Below, one piece after another: positions 7,775-10,703 of a DNA stretch of 10,703 nucleotides. The translations under genes were made by a program, and so were the position numbers. Positions within the stretch are counted from its first letter, which is position 1. Each line of letters begins with the position of its first letter. This DNA is from Ruminococcus sp. UBA3280 (lineage in GTDB: Bacteria; Bacillota; Clostridia; Oscillospirales; Ruminococcaceae). The notes below the pieces were generated by a model that ran no database searches, had not been told where the DNA came from, and worked only from the letters and a program-made list of their open reading frames with translations. Where the stretch lies: the NCBI GenBank assembly GCA_002362175.1, contig DETU01000080.1:1231-11933 (forward strand). Reading direction: 5' to 3'.

Positions 7775-8557
7775 TTACTTTTTTAATTCCCACATAAGAA
7801 TACCTGCTGCCATTGCGGCATTGAGTGAATTTATATTACTGCTCATGGGAATCGTGACACGCCTGTCACAGCGTTCAGAAATACTTTTTGGAAGTCCGTT
7901 TCCCTCGTTTCCGATAAACACCGCCTGTCGTCCGCTGAAACCACATTCCGTAATTTTTTCCGCATTTTTGTCTATTACGGAAGCAGACGTAAAAACATGA
8001 TTTTCATTCAGCATTGAAAAAAGTCTGTCCGTATCATTTTCAATAAATATATGTGTCCTGAAAACAGAACCCATTGTAGAACGGATAACTTTCGGACTGT
8101 AGAGGTCGCACGAACCCGAAAGAATAATGCCGTCTATTCCGAGTGCGTCGGCGGTACGGATAATCATTCCGACATTTCCCGGGTCCTGAAGTCCGAAAAG
8201 GACTATATACTTTCCATCGTCCTTAAAGACGAGACTGCGTTTTTCAGGTATACGGCAAACCGCAAAAACCCCCTGAGTACTATCAGTTGAAGCAATTCTG
8301 TTTCCAAGTTCATTTGAAATAACAATTGTCCTTGTATCTCTCAAATCAGCCTGAATCATTTGTCTGCCGTATTTTTCAAAAGCCTTTTCTGTAAAGATAA
8401 GCTGAGTTATACCGCTTTCTTCCCTGAGAGCATCTTCAACTATACGCTCTCCCTCCAATACAAATAAGCCGTACTGAATCCTTTCCTTTTTTGAAGCGGA
8501 AAGTTTCTGATACAGCTTGATAACAGGATTATCCTTAGATGTGATTATATTTTCCAA
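7775..8557 (-). CDS. TrmH/SpoU-family RNA 2'-O-ribose methyltransferase
   Basis: This 260-residue protein is a SPOUT-class methyltransferase of the TrmH (SpoU) family, which methylates ribose 2'-OH groups in rRNA or tRNA using SAM. The N-terminal part resembles the substrate-binding domain (LFVLEGERIVEDAL near 31-44). The catalytic knot shows all three family motifs: motif 1 DPGNVGMIIRTADALG (125-140), with the conserved Asn and Arg; motif 2 VFIGNEGNGL (213-222); and motif 3 IPMSSNINSLNAAMA (236-250). The architecture and position after rplT recall B. subtilis YsgA, so an rRNA target is more likely than tRNA G18, but the exact nucleotide cannot be read from sequence. The start is TTG (8557-8555): AGGAGG ends 11 nt upstream and no other start fits in frame. 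This is the first gene after the rplT terminator, and so the probable head of the long downstream gene block. Confidence 0.93.
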   Translation of the reverse strand: MENIITSKDNPVIKLYQKLSASKKERIQYGLFVLEGERIVEDALREESGITQLIFTEKAFEKYGRQMIQADLRDTRTIVISNELGNRIASTDSTQGVFAVCRIPEKRSLVFKDDGKYIVLFGLQDPGNVGMIIRTADALGIDGIILSGSCDLYSPKVIRSTMGSVFRTHIFIENDTDRLFSMLNENHVFTSASVIDKNAEKITECGFSGRQAVFIGNEGNGLPKSISERCDRRVTIPMSSNINSLNAAMAAGILMWELKK

Positions 8558-8590
8558 AAGTTCGGATTCCTCCTATACCTTATATTATTT

Positions 8591-8626
8591 AAAAACACGC
8601 CTCTAATTTAATTAAGAAGCGTGTTT
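8591..8626 (-). terminator. Intrinsic terminator after rplT
   Basis: On the minus strand, AAACACGC (8626-8619) and GCGTGTTT (8600-8593) form an 8-bp perfect stem. Part of the AT-rich interior can extend it (TTCT against AGAG with a G-U pair, then AAT against ATT). The descending arm runs into TTTTT (8595-8591). It lies 10 nt after the rplT stop and 33 nt before the trmH-family start, so it separates the infC operon from the downstream block. The plus-strand side has only three T residues, so it probably works in one direction. Confidence 0.9.
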
Positions 8627-8636
8627 CAGACATAAA

Positions 8637-8990
8637 TTAAAGAGCAGCCTTTGCCTTTTCAGCAATAGCTGTGAAACCTGCTGCGTCGTTGATAGCAATT
8701 TCTGAAAGCATCTTTCTGTTAAGAGTAATGCCAGCCTTCTTGCAGCCGTTCATAAATGTTGAGTAGTTCATGCCGTTAAGCTTTGCAGCTGCGGAAATTC
8801 TTGTAATCCAAAGCTGTCTGAACTGTCTCTTTTTCTGCTTTCTTCCTACATAAGCATAATTGCCTGACTTCATAACAGCCTGTTTAGCCATCTTGAAGTG
8901 CTTGCTCTTTGAACCGAAGTAACCTTTAGCAAGCTTTAAAGTTTTATTTCTTCTCTTGCGAGTCATCATTGCACCCTTGACACGTGCCAT
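8637..8990 (-). CDS. rplT: 50S ribosomal protein L20
   Basis: L20 is an assembly protein of the large ribosomal subunit that binds 23S rRNA early. In Firmicutes and in E. coli it also represses its own operon by binding the mRNA leader. The 117-residue product starts MARVKGAMMTRKRRNKTLKL and carries the basic N-terminal tail and the KLAKGYFGSKSKHFK stretch. The globular C-terminal domain (RQLWITRISAAAKLNG, then GITLNRKMLSEIA) makes the rRNA and leader contacts. Length is normal for the family. The ATG at 8990 has GGAGG 9 nt upstream. It follows rpmI by 55 nt and is closed by the terminator at 8591-8626, making it the last gene of infC-rpmI-rplT. The leader upstream of infC is the obvious site for its autogenous control. 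Confidence 0.99.
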   Translation of the reverse strand: MARVKGAMMTRKRRNKTLKLAKGYFGSKSKHFKMAKQAVMKSGNYAYVGRKQKKRQFRQLWITRISAAAKLNGMNYSTFMNGCKKAGITLNRKMLSEIAINDAAGFTAIAEKAKAAL

Positions 8991-9045
8991 ATTCTTATAC
9001 CTCCAAAAATAAAATTACGGGAAAACGATTGGTGTTCCTGAAAAA

Positions 9046-9249
9046 TTAAAGATAAGGAACGAGCTTCTTGATTGTAGGAGCGTTTGTAGAATCTGCAACA
9101 CCTGCGTTACGGGCGATTCTCTTACGCTTTGTATCTTTCTGAGTAAGTCTGTGTCTTTTATTGGTATGCTGATACTTTACCTTACCGCTTCCTGTAACCT
9201 TAAAACGCTTTTTTGCACCTGAATGAGTTTTAACCTTAACCTTTGCCAT
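9046..9249 (-). CDS. rpmI: 50S ribosomal protein L35
   Basis: L35 is a small, very basic protein of the large ribosomal subunit. The 67-residue product begins MAKVKVKTHSGAKKRFKVTG and continues with GKVKYQHTNKRHRLTQK, which together are the L35 signature. It ends with IKKLVPYL, the usual C terminus. The ATG at 9249 is preceded by AAGGAGG at an 8-nt spacing. It lies between infC (35-nt gap) and rplT (55-nt gap), the invariant order in this operon. The gaps show no terminator or promoter that I can support. Confidence 0.99.
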   Translation of the reverse strand: MAKVKVKTHSGAKKRFKVTGSGKVKYQHTNKRHRLTQKDTKRKRIARNAGVADSTNAPTIKKLVPYL

Positions 9250-9284
9250 TTTATAATCCTCCTTAATTCAGAACAGGTCAGTTC

Positions 9285-9803
9285 TTACTTTGATGCTTTC
9301 GGAGAAACAAACATAACAATACTGCGTCCCTCCATTTTAGCTGGCTTGTCAACTGTGCCGACTCCCGAAACTGCCTCTCTGAAACGCTCGAGCAGTTCTT
9401 CGCCGAGCTGGGGGTGAGCGATTGCTCTCTTACGGAATCTTACCGAAACCTTGAGTTTATCTCCGCCCTGCAAAAACTTCACAGCCTGATTGACCTTGGT
9501 TTCAAAGTCGTGCGTATCGATAGTGGAAAACATTCTGATTTCCTTGATTGAAACGACTTTCTGATTTTTTCTTGCTTCCTTTTCACGCTTCGTCTGTTCA
9601 AAGCAGTACTTTCCGTAGTCCATGATACGACACACGGGCGGTGTTGCCTGCGGAGCGATTTTAACGAGGTCAAGCTCCTGGTCAAATGCTATCTGCTGAG
9701 CCTCTTTTGCTGACATTACGCCGAGTTTTTTTCCTTCAGCGTCGATTACGAGAACTTCTCTGTCCCTAATCTCTTCATTAATCTGCAGTTCCTGTTTGCT
9801 AAT
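9285..9803 (-). CDS. infC: Translation initiation factor IF-3, probable ATT start
   Basis: IF-3 binds the 30S subunit, keeps it apart from 50S, and checks the start codon and initiator tRNA. The 172-residue product has the N-terminal domain (QINEEIRDREVLVID), the signature RIMDYGKYCFEQTKRE near 59-74, a lysine-rich linker (KEARKNQK), and the C-terminal domain with FSTIDTHDFETK and VRFRKRAIAHPQ. No ATG lies near the expected start. The codon I favour is ATT (9803-9801), giving (M)SKQELQINEE. GGAGGTG (9817-9811) is 7 nt upstream of it, or 9 nt counting from GGAGG. The alternative TTG (9809-9807) would be only 3 nt from GGAGG. ATT starts are known for infC in E. coli and reported for Bacillus relatives, and allow IF-3 to repress itself. 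A GTG at 9863 would make a longer frame but lies inside the leader terminator. Gene identity is certain; the start is inferred. Confidence 0.97.
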   Translation of the reverse strand: MSKQELQINEEIRDREVLVIDAEGKKLGVMSAKEAQQIAFDQELDLVKIAPQATPPVCRIMDYGKYCFEQTKREKEARKNQKVVSIKEIRMFSTIDTHDFETKVNQAVKFLQGGDKLKVSVRFRKRAIAHPQLGEELLERFREAVSGVGTVDKPAKMEGRSIVMFVSPKASK

Positions 9804-9810
9804 AGTCAAG

Positions 9811-9817
9811 CACCTCC
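9811..9817 (-). promoter_or_regulatory. Ribosome binding site that decides the infC start
   Basis: GGAGGTG on the minus strand is a seven-base match to the complement of the 16S rRNA 3' end. Its spacing fits ATT at 9803 and is too short for TTG at 9809. It lies 12 nt after the T-tract of the leader terminator, so only transcripts that read through the attenuator carry it. Confidence 0.85.
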
Positions 9818-9829
9818 AACTATACTGAT

Positions 9830-9868
9830 AAAAAACAAAAATGAGTGCAGAAACATTCCGCACCCACT
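9830..9868 (-). terminator. Leader terminator (attenuator) upstream of infC
   Basis: The minus strand can fold A9868-A9856 against T9852-T9840 as a hairpin of up to 13 pairs with a TGT loop. It includes G-U pairs at 9859-9849, 9864-9844 and 9867-9841. The descending arm is followed by TTTT-G-TTTTTT (9840-9830). This is an intrinsic terminator inside the 5' leader of infC, about 115 nt after the predicted transcription start and before the ribosome binding site. Its position means that it stops transcription early rather than ending a gene, as in the L20-controlled leader of B. subtilis infC. Confidence 0.85.
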
Positions 9869-9988
9869 ATAATAACAACTGTCACAATGAAACCAAATCA
9901 ACCCAAAGGAAGAAAACAGCTGTAATTATTAACCGCTTTAGTAAAACCGGACGGTGAGAACGCAAAGTCCTGCTTTGTTTACCTGAAT

Positions 9989-10017
9989 ATTATACATCTT
10001 TATTTTCATTTTGTCAA
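9989..10017 (-). promoter_or_regulatory. Consensus sigma-A promoter for infC-rpmI-rplT
   Basis: The minus strand has a perfect -35 box TTGACA (10017-10012) and a perfect -10 box TATAAT (9994-9989), separated by exactly 17 bases. Transcription should start about 9984-9981. It lies between the spoIIR stop and the leader, directed towards infC. A T12 run (10032-10021) begins 3 bases upstream of the -35 box. A maximal-consensus promoter suits a ribosomal protein operon that is then throttled by attenuation. Confidence 0.92.
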
Positions 10018-10020
10018 CAG

Positions 10021-10032
10021 AAAAAAAAAAAA
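10021..10032 (-). repeat. T12 homopolymer between spoIIR and the infC promoter
   Basis: Twelve consecutive T residues on the minus strand (A on plus) lie 20 nt after the spoIIR stop and 3 bases upstream of the infC -35 box. Only a 4-bp stem (TTGT/ACAA) precedes it, so it is a poor intrinsic terminator. It could also act as an upstream curved or UP-like element for the promoter. Which of these roles applies cannot be told from sequence alone. Confidence 0.6.
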
Positions 10033-10052
10033 TTGTCATTTTCCACAAATCA

Positions 10053-10655
10053 TCAATCAAATATGCTTTTAAGTTTGTCCCATATAGCGAAACGCACTTT
10101 ATATTTTTTCGGCTTGTTCATTATATCAATCTCCTTTTCAGTGAAAAATACTTCTTCCGCATCTTCGTTTTCCTCAATTTCACAGGCTGACGGAATACAA
10201 AGCGGAGGGTACATGACGCACCACCAGTTACGACCTTTTGCAGAACCTATTTTTATACGTAAAGCCCTGTAGTTTCCCGAAGGCATGGTAATATTCCCGT
10301 AAACCCTCTCATCAAAGTCCATGTCTGTCAGTTCCGCAGTAACGGGAATATCACAGCCGTTTTCCATGAGTGTCTGTTCAGCAATGTCAATAATTTCGGG
10401 AAGTTTTTCCTCTGCAAGCTTTTCAGCCTCCTCCAGTGACTTAGCACCACTGAAAATATCACTTTCAAGAAGTTTGTCACGCACTTTGATTTTCAGATTC
10501 TGGTCATATTCGCTATCCGATTCAGCAAGAATATGTAAACGTAAAACACTCCCCCTGAGTTCGTCAAGAGCCTGTCCGTCTCTGACGAATGAACCGATAT
10601 TTGAAATTATAACCGCAAGAACAAGACCGCCGAAAAAGATTATGTTTTTTTTCAT
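10053..10655 (-). CDS. spoIIR: Stage II sporulation protein R
   Basis: SpoIIR is made in the forespore, secreted into the intermembrane space, and triggers SpoIIGA to process pro-sigma-E in the mother cell. The 200-residue protein starts MKKNIIFFGGLVLAVIISNI, a charged N terminus plus hydrophobic segment that fits a signal peptide or anchor. It then has the family blocks LRLHILAESDSEYDQNLKIK (39-58), KVRDKLLE (57-64), MPSGNYRALRIKIG (124-137) and GRNWWCVMYPPLC (141-153), the last strongly diagnostic. I start it at the ATG at 10655 because GAGGTG (10667-10662) lies 6 nt upstream. An ATG at 10694 would add 13 residues ahead of the signal and has no such site. In B. subtilis the gene is under sigma-F; only 48 upstream bases are in the window and I see no convincing sigma-F promoter. 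It is probably transcribed separately from infC, since that operon has its own promoter. Confidence 0.94.
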   Translation of the reverse strand: MKKNIIFFGGLVLAVIISNIGSFVRDGQALDELRGSVLRLHILAESDSEYDQNLKIKVRDKLLESDIFSGAKSLEEAEKLAEEKLPEIIDIAEQTLMENGCDIPVTAELTDMDFDERVYGNITMPSGNYRALRIKIGSAKGRNWWCVMYPPLCIPSACEIEENEDAEEVFFTEKEIDIMNKPKKYKVRFAIWDKLKSIFD

Positions 10656-10703
10656 TTTCTTCACCTCGTGATAAATAATTGGAAAAATTTTCATAAATAT
10701 TCA

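Larger units (their letters stand above)
9804..9984 (-). promoter_or_regulatory. Structured infC 5' leader, candidate L20-responsive leader
   Basis: From the predicted start near 9984-9981 to the infC start there are about 180 untranslated nucleotides. Three structures can be seen. First is a 5-bp hairpin CAAAG/CTTTG (9977-9973 with 9967-9963). Second is a long helix pairing 9929-9916 (ATAATTACAGCTGT) with 9882-9869 (ACAGTTGTTATTAT), 13 pairs with one T-T mismatch and one G-U, enclosing 33 nt. Third is the terminator at 9868-9830, which begins at the very next base. Smaller alternatives, such as GGAC 9970-9967 with GTCC 9952-9949 and ACCG 9955-9952 with CGGT 9935-9932, could form a pseudoknotted or alternate state. 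In B. subtilis the infC-rpmI-rplT leader is attenuated when excess L20 binds it. Operon content, position and terminator all match here. I cannot verify a match to the Rfam L20 leader model by eye. Confidence 0.65.

Noticed and set aside
9804..9863. Upstream extension of infC to a GTG at 9863
   Set aside because: The extension runs through the leader terminator and T-tract and gives residues unlike any IF-3 N terminus. The ribosome binding site lies downstream of it.
10021..10052. A true intrinsic terminator after spoIIR
   Set aside because: The T12 run is present, but the only preceding stem is 4 bp (TTGT/ACAA), too weak to call a terminator.
10656..10694. spoIIR start at the ATG at 10694
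   Set aside because: No ribosome binding site precedes it, whereas GAGGTG stands 6 nt before the ATG at 10655, which also gives a normal signal segment.
10656..10703. Sigma-F promoter upstream of spoIIR
   Set aside because: Expected from B. subtilis, but the 48 bases available contain no convincing -35/-10 match. The promoter may lie outside the window.
1..10703. CRISPR arrays, insertion sequences, tRNA or rRNA genes, phage or defence genes
   Set aside because: I looked on both strands and saw no spaced repeats, transposase, integrase, tRNA cloverleaf or defence-like proteins. Coding is continuous housekeeping sequence with uniform composition.

Overview
The window is a run of conserved housekeeping genes, all on the minus strand, from a low- to mid-GC endospore-forming member of the Firmicutes. 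A class Clostridia organism, probably of the Ruminococcus/Oscillospiraceae type, fits best. The grounds are a SpoIIR sporulation gene, folate/FAD-dependent TrmFO (instead of TrmA), the orders infC-rpmI-rplT-trmH and dprA-topA-trmFO, and an Elp3-like radical SAM gene between rnc and smc. I see no mobile elements, CRISPR arrays, tRNA or rRNA genes, or foreign-looking insert.

Read in the direction of transcription (right to left), the layout is as follows. (1) 10655-10053: spoIIR, the forespore-to-mother-cell signal that triggers sigma-E activation. (2) 10052-9804: a 249-base intergenic stretch with a T12 run, a perfect-consensus sigma-A promoter, and a structured leader of about 180 nt ending in an intrinsic terminator. 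This looks like an L20-type attenuator for the next operon. (3) 9803-8637: infC (IF-3, probably with an ATT start codon), rpmI (L35) and rplT (L20), closed by a strong terminator at 8591-8626. (4) 8557-1: eight closely packed or overlapping genes: trmH-family rRNA/tRNA methyltransferase, dprA, topA, trmFO, plsX, rnc, an Elp3-like radical SAM protein, and the 5' end of smc, which runs off the left edge. Gaps inside this block range from overlaps to about 26 nt, and no terminator is visible between the genes, so they may form one long transcription unit.

Functionally the block joins translation and RNA maturation (IF-3, L35, L20, SpoU-family methyltransferase, TrmFO, RNase III), DNA topology and chromosome handling (TopA, DprA, SMC), and phospholipid synthesis (PlsX). 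Several start codons are non-ATG (ATT for infC, TTG for trmH and smc, GTG for dprA). Several gene pairs overlap in a way that suggests translational coupling.

I did not find a previously undescribed multi-gene system. The most interesting part is the non-coding infC leader. A 14-position helix (one mismatch) ends exactly where the terminator hairpin begins, and the rare ATT start follows. Together these suggest two layers of control: L20-sensitive attenuation and IF-3 self-discrimination against a non-canonical start.
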